From: Actinomycetes bacterium
GTDB lineage: Bacteria > Actinomycetota > Acidimicrobiia > Acidimicrobiales > UBA8190
NCBI GenBank assembly: GCA_021779775.1
Contig: JAJYAB010000152.1
Location: 1 to 5,354 of the forward strand
Length of the DNA: 5,354 nt
Direction: 5' to 3'
Position numbers and translations under genes: made by a program. The notes below the pieces were generated by a model. The model searched no databases. It worked only from the letters and a program-made list of their open reading frames with translations, and was not told the DNA's origin. Positions 1-5,354 of this stretch are shown here, piece by piece; the first letter of the stretch is position 1, and the number at the start of each line of letters is the position of its first letter.

Positions 1-1807
1 CTCGCTGCGCGGTGGACAGGCGATGGGCGATGAGCACGGCGGTCCGTCCGGCCAGCAGCACGTCGAGCGCCGCCTCGATCGCCGTCTCCGACTGCAGGTC
101 GAGGTTCGACGTCGCCTCGTCGAGAACGAGGACGCGGGGGCCCGCCAGGAACGCCCGTGCGAGGGCGACCAGCTGGCGCTCCCCTGACGACAACGACTGT
201 CCTCGTTCGTGGACCACGGTGTCGATCCCCGACGGCAGGCGATCGAGCAACGGGCCGAGCCCGACAGTCCTGACCGCTTCACCTACCTCGCCGTCGGACG
301 CCTCCGGCTTAGCGAAGGCAATGTTGTCCCGAACGGTGCCGGCGAAGAGAAACGGCTCCTGGGGGACGAGGCCGATCTGACGGCGTAACGAGCTGAGCGT
401 CACCGAGCGCAGATCGTGGCCGTCGAGCAGCACAGCGCCCGTACCGGGATCGTAGAACCTGGTGAGCAGCTTGGCGACGGTCGACTTGCCAGCACCGGTC
501 GGGCCGACGAGTGCCACGGTCTCCCCCGGAGCGATCCTCAGGTCGACATGGTGCAGCACCGGCACTGCAGGGTCATACCCGAAGGACACCGCGTCGAGCT
601 CGATGGCACCGGCGGCTGGCGGGAGGTCGACGGCCGTCGGATCCTCCACCACGCTCGGAGCGGTGTCGAGGAGGTTCCTGAGCTTGACCACCGACGCTTG
701 CCCCTGCTGGTACGTGTTGTACTGCTGGACCAGGAGCTGGATCGGCTGGAAGAAGCGACCCAGGTACAAGAAGAAGGCGACGAGCTCGCCGATCGTCAGC
801 TGGTGGCGGGCCACCATGTGGCCGCCGATGGCCAGCAGCGCCGCTTGGCTGAGCGTTCCGACGAGCTGGGTGCCCGGGCCGTACACCGCGTTGGCTCGGG
901 CCGTCTGGACGTTGGCGTCGCGGTACGCGCCGACAATGGAGCGGTGACGGGCGATGTTGCGTCGCTGGCGGTTGTTGGCCACCACCACCCGGACACCCTG
1001 GAGGCTCTCCGACAGGTCGCCGAGCACAGCGGCGATGCCGTCACGCACCCGGTCGTAGGCATGGGCGGAGACCCGGCGGAACCAGGCCGACAGCACTATC
1101 AGGCCGGGAAGCACGAGGGCCAGCGTGACGAGCGCCAGACGGACGTTGGTGACGAGGAGCACGCCGATGATGACCACCATGGTGAGCGATTGGAGGGCCA
1201 GCTGGGCCATGCCGTCTTGCAGCAGCTGCTGTAGGTTCTCGATGTCGCTCGTCATGCGGGTCATCACGACTCCGGCCTTCTCCTCGGTGAAGAAGTCGAG
1301 CGACAGCCGCTGCAGGTGGGTGAACACCCGCACGCGCAGGTCGTGCATGACGCCTGCGGCCAGCCGACCCGTGACCCTGACCTGGGCACGCTGCACCAGC
1401 CCGGTGGCGCCCACGCTGGCCAGGTACACCACCGACACCACGACAACCACGCCGAGGCGCCGGTGCGGCGGCAGCATGCCGTCGTCGATGGCGATGCGCG
1501 TCAGCTCGGGACCTGCCTGCAGCAGCACGCCGGAGACGAGGACCAGCAGGACCGACGTCCACATCCACCCCGGGTAGGGGGCCAGCATGCGGCGTAGGGA
1601 GAGCGGGCGACGCTCGTCGGCGCTGGCCTGCTGGGAGAACGTGGCGACGGCGTCGTCGGGCTCGGGCTCCTCGGTGAGCAGGCGGTCCACACCAGCCTGG
1701 AGCTCGTAGGGGATGCCCCCGAACGGCAGTCCGGCTCCAGACGCCCCGGAACGGCTGCCCCCACCGAACATCGGGCCGCCTCCGCCCCAACCTCCACCGA
1801 ACCCCAT
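1..1807 (-). CDS. ABC exporter half-transporter, consensus-site subunit (3' end outside window)
   Basis: Membrane ABC exporter subunit (fused transmembrane and ATPase domains) expected to pair with the product of the upstream gene and pump an unknown substrate out of the cell. The frame is open from an ATG at 1807 to the window edge, 602 codons. A Gly-rich N-terminus (about 1-32) precedes a hydrophilic linker. Hydrophobic segments lie near 82-100, 118-140, 204-220, 222-243, 312-330 and 338-360. The nucleotide-binding domain has Walker A GPTGAGKST (435-443), Q-loop Gln483, an unusual signature LSSGERQ (539-545), Walker B VLVLDE with catalytic Glu564, and H-loop His595. The last few dozen residues lie beyond position 1. 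The start is supported by GGAGG (complement of 1813-1817) five bases upstream and by the TGATG overlap with the preceding stop, which suggests translational coupling. Family membership is certain; the substrate cannot be told (drug, lipid and peptide are all possible). Confidence 0.95.
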   Translation of the reverse strand, partial: MGFGGGWGGGGPMFGGGSRSGASGAGLPFGGIPYELQAGVDRLLTEEPEPDDAVATFSQQASADERRPLSLRRMLAPYPGWMWTSVLLVLVSGVLLQAGPELTRIAIDDGMLPPHRRLGVVVVVSVVYLASVGATGLVQRAQVRVTGRLAAGVMHDLRVRVFTHLQRLSLDFFTEEKAGVVMTRMTSDIENLQQLLQDGMAQLALQSLTMVVIIGVLLVTNVRLALVTLALVLPGLIVLSAWFRRVSAHAYDRVRDGIAAVLGDLSESLQGVRVVVANNRQRRNIARHRSIVGAYRDANVQTARANAVYGPGTQLVGTLSQAALLAIGGHMVARHQLTIGELVAFFLYLGRFFQPIQLLVQQYNTYQQGQASVVKLRNLLDTAPSVVEDPTAVDLPPAAGAIELDAVSFGYDPAVPVLHHVDLRIAPGETVALVGPTGAGKSTVAKLLTRFYDPGTGAVLLDGHDLRSVTLSSLRRQIGLVPQEPFLFAGTVRDNIAFAKPEASDGEVGEAVRTVGLGPLLDRLPSGIDTVVHERGQSLSSGERQLVALARAFLAGPRVLVLDEATSNLDLQSETAIEAALDVLLAGRTAVLIAHRLSTAQR

Positions 1808-3594
1808 CAGTGCCTCCGGCTGGTCACGGTGGCACCGTCCGTTCGGCCGTCACCGTCCGCCTGCGCCAGGATCTCCCCGTAGAGCGACGACGTGGCGAGC
1901 AGCTCGGCGTGGGTGCCGTCTGCGACGATACGCCCCCCGTCGAGCACGACGACCCGGTCCGCCAGACCGATGGTGGACAGGCGGTGGGCGACGATCAAGG
2001 TCGTCCGCCCGCGCATCAGCGTACGCAGCGCGGCGTGGATATCGAGCTCGACCTGCACGTCGACGGCGCTGGTCGCATCGTCGAGGACGAGCACCGGTGG
2101 GTTGACGAGCAGCGTGCGGGCGATGGCGATGCGCTGCCGTTGGCCACCCGACAACGTGTAGCCGCGCTCCCCCACCACCGTGTCGTAGCCCTCGGGGAGA
2201 TCGACGACGAAGTCCTCGGCTCCCGCTGCCCGCGCTGCCGCCTGCAGATCCTCGGACGACGCTTCCGGCCGCCCGTAGGCGATGTTCTCGCGGATCGACG
2301 CCGAGAAGAGGAACGGCTCGTCGAGGACGACCCCGACGTTGGCCCGGAGGCTCACCAAGGTCACGTCCCGCACGTCTACCCCGTCGAGGGTGACCGCTCC
2401 CGCGTCCACGTCGTAGAAGCGAGGGAGCAAGCGGGCCACCGTCGACTTGCCGGAACCTGTCCGGCCGACCATGGCCACCGTCTCCCCGGGCCGTAGGTGG
2501 AGGTCCAGGCCCCGCAGCACGAGTGGCCCGCCGGCGTAGGCGAAGTCGACACTCTCCAACCGCACGTCGCCCCGCACACGAGACAGACTGGCGGCATCGG
2601 GCTGATCGATCACGGTCGGCTGCTCGTCGAGGATCTCGTAGATCCGGTCTGCCGATGCTGCCGCCCGCTGGCCCATCATGACCAGCATGCCGAGCATCAT
2701 GAACGGGGCCTGCAACATCAACAAGTAGGCATTGAACGCCAGGATGGCGCCGATGCCCAGACGACCCTGGAGCACGAGCCACCCGCCGAACAGCAGGACC
2801 AACGCGAGACCCACCTGGGGCAGGTTCTGCACTGCGGGCGTCCAACGCGCCCGCAGGTCGGCATCTTTCACGTATCCCCAGCGGACCGCTCTGGCGGCCC
2901 TGTCGAGCGCCCGTAATTGCTGCGGCTCGGCGGCAAACGCCCGGACCACTCGCACACCGTTGACGTTCTCGTCGACGATGGTGGCGACGTCGGCCAGCCG
3001 GGCCTGGATCAGCCACGACACCGGGAACATGTCCCGGCGCATGCGGACCCCCACGACATACACGAGCGGCATGGTGGACATGCCCACCAAAGCGAGCAGC
3101 ACGTCGATCGACAGCATGTAGCCGAAGGCGACGACGGCGATGGCACACTGCACCAGGATGAGGGGAGCGAAGGTCACGTACATCTGGACCGACCGGATGT
3201 CGGAGTTGGCCCGGGAGATGAGCTGCCCGGACTGCACCCGGTCGTAGAAGGGGAACGACAGCTGGGTCAGGTGCTCGTAGATGAGCGTACGGAGGTCGTA
3301 CTCGACGTCGTAGGCCGTCCGGAACAAGAGCAGCCGCGAGACGTAGCCGGTGACGGCGCCCGCCGCTCCGAGCCCGCCGATCCACCGTGCATAGAACGAC
3401 AGCGGGACGGCGTGGCGCACCACCGAGGCGTCGATGGCTCGGTTCAGGAGGTCGGGGATCTGCACCTGGAGCACCAACCCGGCGAACGACAGCACGAGCG
3501 CCAGGGCGAACGGCCACCGATGCTGGGAGATCAGTGGGCGCAGGCGCACCAGCCAGTTCTTCGCGCGGTCAGGGTCGACCGCTGCCGTCGTCAC
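1807..3594 (-). CDS. ABC exporter half-transporter, degenerate-site subunit
   Basis: Complete 595-residue ABC exporter subunit, normal in length for a fused membrane/ATPase half-transporter. The membrane domain has hydrophobic segments near 28-45, 70-90, 141-160, 163-183, 258-276 and 281-306. The ATPase domain has Walker A GRTGSGKST (377-385), signature LSGGQRQR (481-488), Walker B VLVLDD (501-506) and H-loop His537. Two catalytic positions deviate: the residue after the Walker B Asp is Asp506 rather than Glu, and the Q-loop position is Asp425 rather than Gln. In heterodimeric exporters such as TM287/288 and BmrCD, an Asp here marks the subunit that supplies the degenerate ATP site, so I infer that this protein pairs with the downstream subunit. 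The GTG start overlaps the stop of the MarR gene (GTGA), with only a weak GGGA upstream, consistent with coupled translation. The substrate is unknown. Confidence 0.95.
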   Translation of the reverse strand: MTTAAVDPDRAKNWLVRLRPLISQHRWPFALALVLSFAGLVLQVQIPDLLNRAIDASVVRHAVPLSFYARWIGGLGAAGAVTGYVSRLLLFRTAYDVEYDLRTLIYEHLTQLSFPFYDRVQSGQLISRANSDIRSVQMYVTFAPLILVQCAIAVVAFGYMLSIDVLLALVGMSTMPLVYVVGVRMRRDMFPVSWLIQARLADVATIVDENVNGVRVVRAFAAEPQQLRALDRAARAVRWGYVKDADLRARWTPAVQNLPQVGLALVLLFGGWLVLQGRLGIGAILAFNAYLLMLQAPFMMLGMLVMMGQRAAASADRIYEILDEQPTVIDQPDAASLSRVRGDVRLESVDFAYAGGPLVLRGLDLHLRPGETVAMVGRTGSGKSTVARLLPRFYDVDAGAVTLDGVDVRDVTLVSLRANVGVVLDEPFLFSASIRENIAYGRPEASSEDLQAAARAAGAEDFVVDLPEGYDTVVGERGYTLSGGQRQRIAIARTLLVNPPVLVLDDATSAVDVQVELDIHAALRTLMRGRTTLIVAHRLSTIGLADRVVVLDGGRIVADGTHAELLATSSLYGEILAQADGDGRTDGATVTSRRH

Positions 3595-4031
3595 CGTCCC
3601 ACACCACGACGGGCCAGGAGCATCGCCTCGCCCCAGGCAGTGAGCCCGTCGAACGCCGCAGCGGCCCGACCGGCCGGCAGCCCGGCAACCAGTGCCTGCA
3701 GGCGCTGCTCGGTCGCCCGGTCAGCGAGGGCCAGGGCGCTGCGTCCAGCGTCCGTCAGGTCGTGCGATACCCGGCGGCGGTCGCCGGTCTGCGGCCGGCG
3801 GCTGACCAGGCCGCGCCCGACGAGCCCGTCGACCAATGCGGTGACGCTGGGCGGCCGGACGCCCAGGCGGCAGGCAAGGTTCGACGGAGCCTCGGGAGCG
3901 TCAGCCAGCGCTGCCAGGAGCCGGTACTGCGGTACCGACAGGTCGACCTCGGCAAGCCCAGCTTCGACCTGCTTCGCCAGCCACGCCACCTGACGACCCA
4001 CGCAGCCGTACCGTGATCCTTCGATCGCCAC
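3591..4031 (-). CDS. MarR-family transcriptional regulator
   Basis: A 146-residue winged helix-turn-helix protein, the usual MarR length. The helix pair around residues 47-75 (including PSVTALVDGLVGRGLV) forms the DNA-reading part. The wing is at about 77-96, with the family hallmark Asp-Arg-Arg-Arg near 84-87 followed by LTDAGR. Flanking helices (about 8-30 and 98-142) would form the dimer interface. MarR proteins bind palindromic DNA as dimers and usually release it when a small ligand binds. As first gene of an operon with two ABC exporter genes, it most likely represses its own operon until an exported toxic compound appears; that role is inferred. The GTG at 4031 was chosen because a -10-like TAGTCT lies at the spacing expected for leaderless transcription from this G and no Shine-Dalgarno is visible. 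An overlapping ATG at 4033 is in another frame. Confidence 0.9.
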   Translation of the reverse strand: MAIEGSRYGCVGRQVAWLAKQVEAGLAEVDLSVPQYRLLAALADAPEAPSNLACRLGVRPPSVTALVDGLVGRGLVSRRPQTGDRRRVSHDLTDAGRSALALADRATEQRLQALVAGLPAGRAAAAFDGLTAWGEAMLLARRGVGR

Positions 4032-4054
4032 ATAGTGAGACTATCGAATCACTA
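4032..4054. promoter_or_regulatory. Putative MarR operator (overlapping palindromes)
   Basis: Two overlapping inverted repeats lie directly upstream of the marR start. The first is ATAGT-GAG-ACTAT (4032-4044), with perfect 5-base arms. The second has arms TAGTGA (4033-4038) and TCACTA (4049-4054) separated by 10 bases. This AT-richer palindromic patch in GC-rich DNA, touching the first base of the marR start codon, is typical of autoregulatory MarR sites. Binding would cover the -10 element and block transcription of the whole operon. The repeats are seen directly; the function is inferred. Confidence 0.65.
4038..4043 (-). promoter_or_regulatory. Putative -10 element for leaderless marR-ABC operon
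   Basis: On the minus strand TAGTCT occupies -12 to -7 relative to the G of the GTG start at 4031. It fits the actinobacterial TANNNT consensus at ideal spacing for a transcript that begins at the start codon. No convincing -35 hexamer is seen near 4061-4066. The element lies inside the putative operator. Confidence 0.5.
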
Positions 4055-4066
4055 CTGGGCCAGCGG

Positions 4067-4088
4067 CTACCGCGTGGCCAGCCGGTAG
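4067..4088. repeat. Short inverted repeat in the marR-moaD intergenic region
   Basis: CTACCG (4067-4072) and CGGTAG (4083-4088) form perfect 6-base arms around a 10-base loop. There is no T-run after it on either strand, so it does not look like an intrinsic terminator. It could be a regulator site or chance in GC-rich DNA. Confidence 0.3.
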
Positions 4089-4113
4089 GCAAGCCGTCGT
4101 GAGCACCATGGCC

Positions 4114-4153
4114 GCCGATGCGTGCCAACATCGGCCGATGCGTGCCAACATCG
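4114..4153. repeat. Two perfect 20-bp tandem repeats upstream of the moaD-like gene
   Basis: The unit GCCGATGCGTGCCAACATCG occurs twice without mismatch at 4114-4133 and 4134-4153, ending four bases before the moaD-like ATG. Each unit carries short inverted arms CGATG...CATCG and a TGCCAA core (TTGGCA on the other strand). A third TGCCAA overlaps the start codon at 4159-4164. The 20-base spacing is about two helical turns, so the repeats could be regulator sites for the downstream gene; recent slippage duplication is the plain alternative. Confidence 0.85.
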
Positions 4154-4157
4154 GGCA

Positions 4158-4397
4158 ATGCCAATGCTCCGTATGTTCGGCCCCGCTCGCGAGGCTGCCG
4201 GCACCGCCAAGACTGAGATAGCCGGCCGCACCGCTGGTGAGGTGGCCGACGCGGCATGCCGGCGGTTCGGCCCCGAGCTCGCCGCGGTCGTCGCCGGCAG
4301 CCGCCTGTGGGTCAACGGCGAACCGGCCTCCCGGGCGACCACGGTCGGCGAGCACGACGAGGTGGCCGTCATCCCTCCGGTGTCCGGGGGCTGCTGA
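4158..4397 (+). CDS. moaD: MoaD/ThiS-family sulfur-carrier protein with Gly-Gly-Cys C-terminus
   Basis: A 79-residue ubiquitin-like protein, normal in size for MoaD, the small subunit of molybdopterin synthase, whose C-terminal Gly-Gly is adenylated and turned into a thiocarboxylate that donates sulfur to the pterin. Family features are the N-terminal strand LRMFGPAREAAG (4-15), the WVNGEPA turn (51-57) and the end DEVAVIPPVSGG (67-78). Unusually, one Cys (79) follows Gly77-Gly78 before the TGA; normally the second Gly is the last residue. The ATG at 4158 and a second in-frame ATG at 4164 are both possible. A GTG start at 4122 would only add residues encoded by the tandem repeat. No strong ribosome site is visible. 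It is transcribed away from marR, and its last 29 bases overlap the convergent mogA-like gene, which supports a molybdenum cofactor role. Another sulfur-carrier role, as for CysO or QbsE, cannot be excluded. Confidence 0.85.
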   Translation: MPMLRMFGPAREAAGTAKTEIAGRTAGEVADAACRRFGPELAAVVAGSRLWVNGEPASRATTVGEHDEVAVIPPVSGGC

Positions 4398-4944
4398 GCA
4401 CCTCGCCACCACGGTCACCCGGTCCGACAGGGGCGGGGTGGCGGCCTGCGTCGGTGCCGTCGAGCAGCCGGAGCGCATGAGGAAGGACATCGATGACTGC
4501 CTCGAGCGTCTCGAGGGCGCCGGAGGGAGAGCCGGGCGTGTTCAGCACGAGGCAGCGGCCGACGATGACGGCCGCACCGCGAGAGAGCCGGCCCAGCGGG
4601 CTGGCGGCACGCATCGCTTCCGCCAACCCGGGAGCCCGGCGCTCCGCCACCGACTCCGTCGCCTCCGGCGTCAGGTCACGCGGTCCAAACCCGGTGCCGC
4701 CGGTGGTGGCGATGAGGCCGTCGAAACCCTCGGCCATCGTGCGCAGGGCGTCGGCCACCACATCGATACCGTCGGCCACCACTCGACACTCGCAGACCGT
4801 GTACCCGTCCGCCGTGAGCCGTTCGGCCAGCGCCGACCCGGACCGGTCCTGGCGCCACCCCGCCGCAGCGGCATCCGACACCGTCAACACCTTGGCCGAC
4901 AGGCCCGCTCCAGGTAACGCCGTCTCACCACCGTTCACCGGCAT
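4369..4944 (-). CDS. MogA/MoaB-type molybdopterin adenylyltransferase
   Basis: A 191-residue cytoplasmic protein of the MogA/MoaB family, which activates molybdopterin with ATP to adenylyl-molybdopterin before molybdenum insertion. Visible family motifs are VLTVSD (19-24), DRSG (33-36), the binding-loop stretch TGGTGFGPRDLTPEAT (81-96) and LNTPGSPSG (134-142), followed by a helix ending VLPHAL. The core would end near residue 163; the Pro/Gly-rich last 28 residues look like a dispensable tail, part of which is antisense to the end of the moaD-like gene. The N-terminus is about 15 residues longer than usual before the first strand. The ATG at 4944 is the longest start; the GTG at 4938 is an alternative, because a TACGCT -10-like element lies on the minus strand just upstream. 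The moaD-like neighbour supports a cofactor role. MogA and MoaB cannot be separated here, so no symbol is given. Confidence 0.92.
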   Translation of the reverse strand: MPVNGGETALPGAGLSAKVLTVSDAAAAGWRQDRSGSALAERLTADGYTVCECRVVADGIDVVADALRTMAEGFDGLIATTGGTGFGPRDLTPEATESVAERRAPGLAEAMRAASPLGRLSRGAAVIVGRCLVLNTPGSPSGALETLEAVIDVLPHALRLLDGTDAGRHPAPVGPGDRGGEVLSSPRTPEG

Positions 4945-5037
4945 GGAGCGTACCGACCCTGCCCCCGGGGCGTGTCAGGTGCGGCGTGGTCGTCTCCCTC
5001 GCGGCGTGCGCTGATCGTGTGCGGGTGTCCGCGGGTC
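4945..5037. other. Intergenic spacer upstream of the mogA/moaB-like gene
   Basis: These 93 bases separate the stop of the truncated gene from the mogA/moaB-like start. They are very GC-rich, with a CCCCCGGGG palindrome near 4974-4982 and a minus-strand TACGCT that resembles a -10 element at 4947-4952. There is no T-run after a hairpin, so no intrinsic terminator is called. Confidence 0.35.
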
Positions 5038-5173
5038 TCACCTGCCGGTGGGAGGAGCCAAGTCCTTCAGCGGATCCACCCAGCTCGGTAGTGGTCCGCA
5101 GTCCGTCGCCGCGTTGCCCGCCACGCTGATCGTCACGTACTGCTCCACTTGCTTGGATTGGGATCCGGGGGAA
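5038..5173 (-). pseudogene. C-terminal remnant of an unrecognised protein, truncated by an IS3-family element
   Basis: Reading leftward from the IS boundary, the frame encodes about 45 residues that end at a TGA (complement of 5038-5040), including VEQYVTISVAGNAATDCG and then PLPSWVDPLKDLAPPTGR. Third positions are mostly G or C as in the neighbouring genes, and the composition is protein-like, so I read it as the tail of a real gene. The frame continues without a stop into the IS, but there it is antisense-frame noise relative to the transposase, so the original 5' part must lie beyond the element or be lost. The YVTISVAG strand followed by an acidic, Cys-containing tail could be the end of a beta-rich or secreted domain, but I do not recognise the family. 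That it is coding is likely; that it is disrupted follows from the IS end at 5174. Confidence 0.55.
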
Positions 5174-5203
5174 TGAACCACCCTGGGTCTGATGGAGGCT
5201 CTG
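5174..5203. repeat. Terminal inverted repeat of the IS3-family element
   Basis: About 30 bases beginning TGAACCACCCTGGGTCTGAT and continuing to GGAGGCTCT form the outer end of the element. The transposase stop codon (5205-5207) sits one base inside it. The partner repeat is outside the window, so the exact inner boundary is approximate. Confidence 0.75.
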
Positions 5204-5204
5204 G

Positions 5205-5354
5205 TTATTGGATTCCAACCGATTGCTGGTTGGCTTGTTGGGCGGCGTAGAACGCCGCTTCGAACTTTGCGGGCGGGACGTCGTCGCAGTAGCCGTGGCG
5301 CCGCTTCTCGTTGAACCAGGACACCCACGACAGCGTCGCGAGCTCGAGGTGCTC
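5205..5354 (-). CDS. IS3-family transposase (OrfB), C-terminal 49 residues
   Basis: This frame is open from the right edge to a TAA at 5205-5207. It contains WVSWFNEKRRHGYCDDVPPAKFE followed by the tail YAAQQANQQSVGIQ (residues given in two parts). The W-x-N-x-x-R-x-H-x-x-x-x-x-x-x-P-P-x-x-F/Y-E pattern is the hallmark of the end of the integrase-core domain in IS3 transposases: the segment after the catalytic Glu of the DDE triad. The DDE residues themselves lie outside the window. In IS3 elements this protein is normally made as an OrfAB fusion by programmed frameshifting; that region is not visible here. Confidence 0.93.
   Translation of the reverse strand, partial: EHLELATLSWVSWFNEKRRHGYCDDVPPAKFEAAFYAAQQANQQSVGIQ

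Larger units (their letters stand above)
5174..5354 (-). mobile_element. IS3-family insertion sequence, terminal part
   Basis: The window ends inside an insertion sequence. Its outer end is placed at 5174, where TGAACCACCCTGGG begins, because IS3-family elements start with TG and this end resembles the IS6110 terminal repeat as I remember it (TGAACC-CCC-GG...GGAG-CTC). The transposase C-terminus stops just inside that repeat, the usual layout at the right end of IS3 elements. The other end, orfA and the target-site duplication lie outside the window, so intactness cannot be judged. Confidence 0.85.

Noticed and set aside
416..1234. Long plus-strand open frame (272 codons) opposite the second ABC gene.
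   Set aside because: It is antisense to a clear ABC transporter frame; the His/Gln/Glu/Asp-rich low-complexity product is typical of shadow frames in GC-rich DNA.
1850..3517. A 555-codon minus-strand frame inside the first ABC gene.
   Set aside because: Same strand but different frame from the ABC transporter with all its motifs; the Arg/Ala/Gly-rich product has none.
2917..3993. Long plus-strand open frame (358 codons) across the ABC and marR genes.
   Set aside because: It is antisense to two well-supported genes and spans their junction, with shadow-like composition and no recognisable domain.
4067..4088. Intrinsic terminator or molybdenum cofactor riboswitch between marR and the moaD-like gene.
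   Set aside because: The hairpin is short with no T-run, and the 126-base gap lacks room and recognisable elements for that riboswitch.
4114..4153. CRISPR-like or other spaced repeat array.
   Set aside because: There are only two directly adjacent copies with no spacers and no cas genes.
4122..4157. Upstream GTG start for the moaD-like gene, adding 12 residues.
   Set aside because: The extra residues come from the tandem repeat and precede the normal first strand of the family, so the ATG at 4158 or 4164 fits better.
5038..5328. Single 96-residue minus-strand protein running from inside the IS to 5038.
   Set aside because: Its first half is the wrong frame of the transposase gene and crosses the IS terminal repeat; only the part left of 5174 is plausibly coding.

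Overview
The window is high-GC DNA with coding on both strands, short or overlapping gene junctions, GTG starts and one apparently leaderless start. It looks like an actinobacterial chromosome, possibly of the Acidimicrobiia, but no phylogenetic marker is present and that placement is inference.

Left part (1-4031, minus strand): a three-gene operon read right to left. A MarR-family regulator (3591-4031) is followed, through a 4-base GTGA overlap, by an ABC exporter half-transporter (1807-3594). That gene is followed, through a 1-base TGATG overlap, by a second half-transporter (1-1807) whose last few dozen residues run off the left edge. The two halves have complementary degenerate motifs, as in heterodimeric type IV exporters with one catalytic and one degenerate ATP site. 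The regulator probably controls the operon through a palindromic operator that covers its own start and a TANNNT -10 element.

Middle (4032-4157): a 126-base intergenic region between the diverging marR and moaD-like genes. It holds the putative operator and promoter, a weak hairpin, and two perfect 20-base tandem repeats just before the moaD-like gene.

Right-centre (4158-4944): a small MoaD/ThiS-type sulfur-carrier protein on the plus strand and a MogA/MoaB-type molybdopterin adenylyltransferase on the minus strand. They face each other and overlap tail to tail by 29 bases. Both belong to molybdenum cofactor synthesis. The carrier ends in Gly-Gly-Cys instead of the usual terminal Gly-Gly, the most notable oddity in the window.

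Right edge (5038-5354, minus strand): the C-terminal remnant of an unrecognised protein is cut at 5173/5174 by the end of an IS3-family insertion sequence. The terminal inverted repeat and the last 49 residues of the transposase are visible; the rest of the element lies outside.

Most of the window is recognisable biology. I see no convincing undescribed multi-gene system; the points worth following are the Gly-Gly-Cys tail, the regulatory region at 4032-4157 and the IS-interrupted gene.
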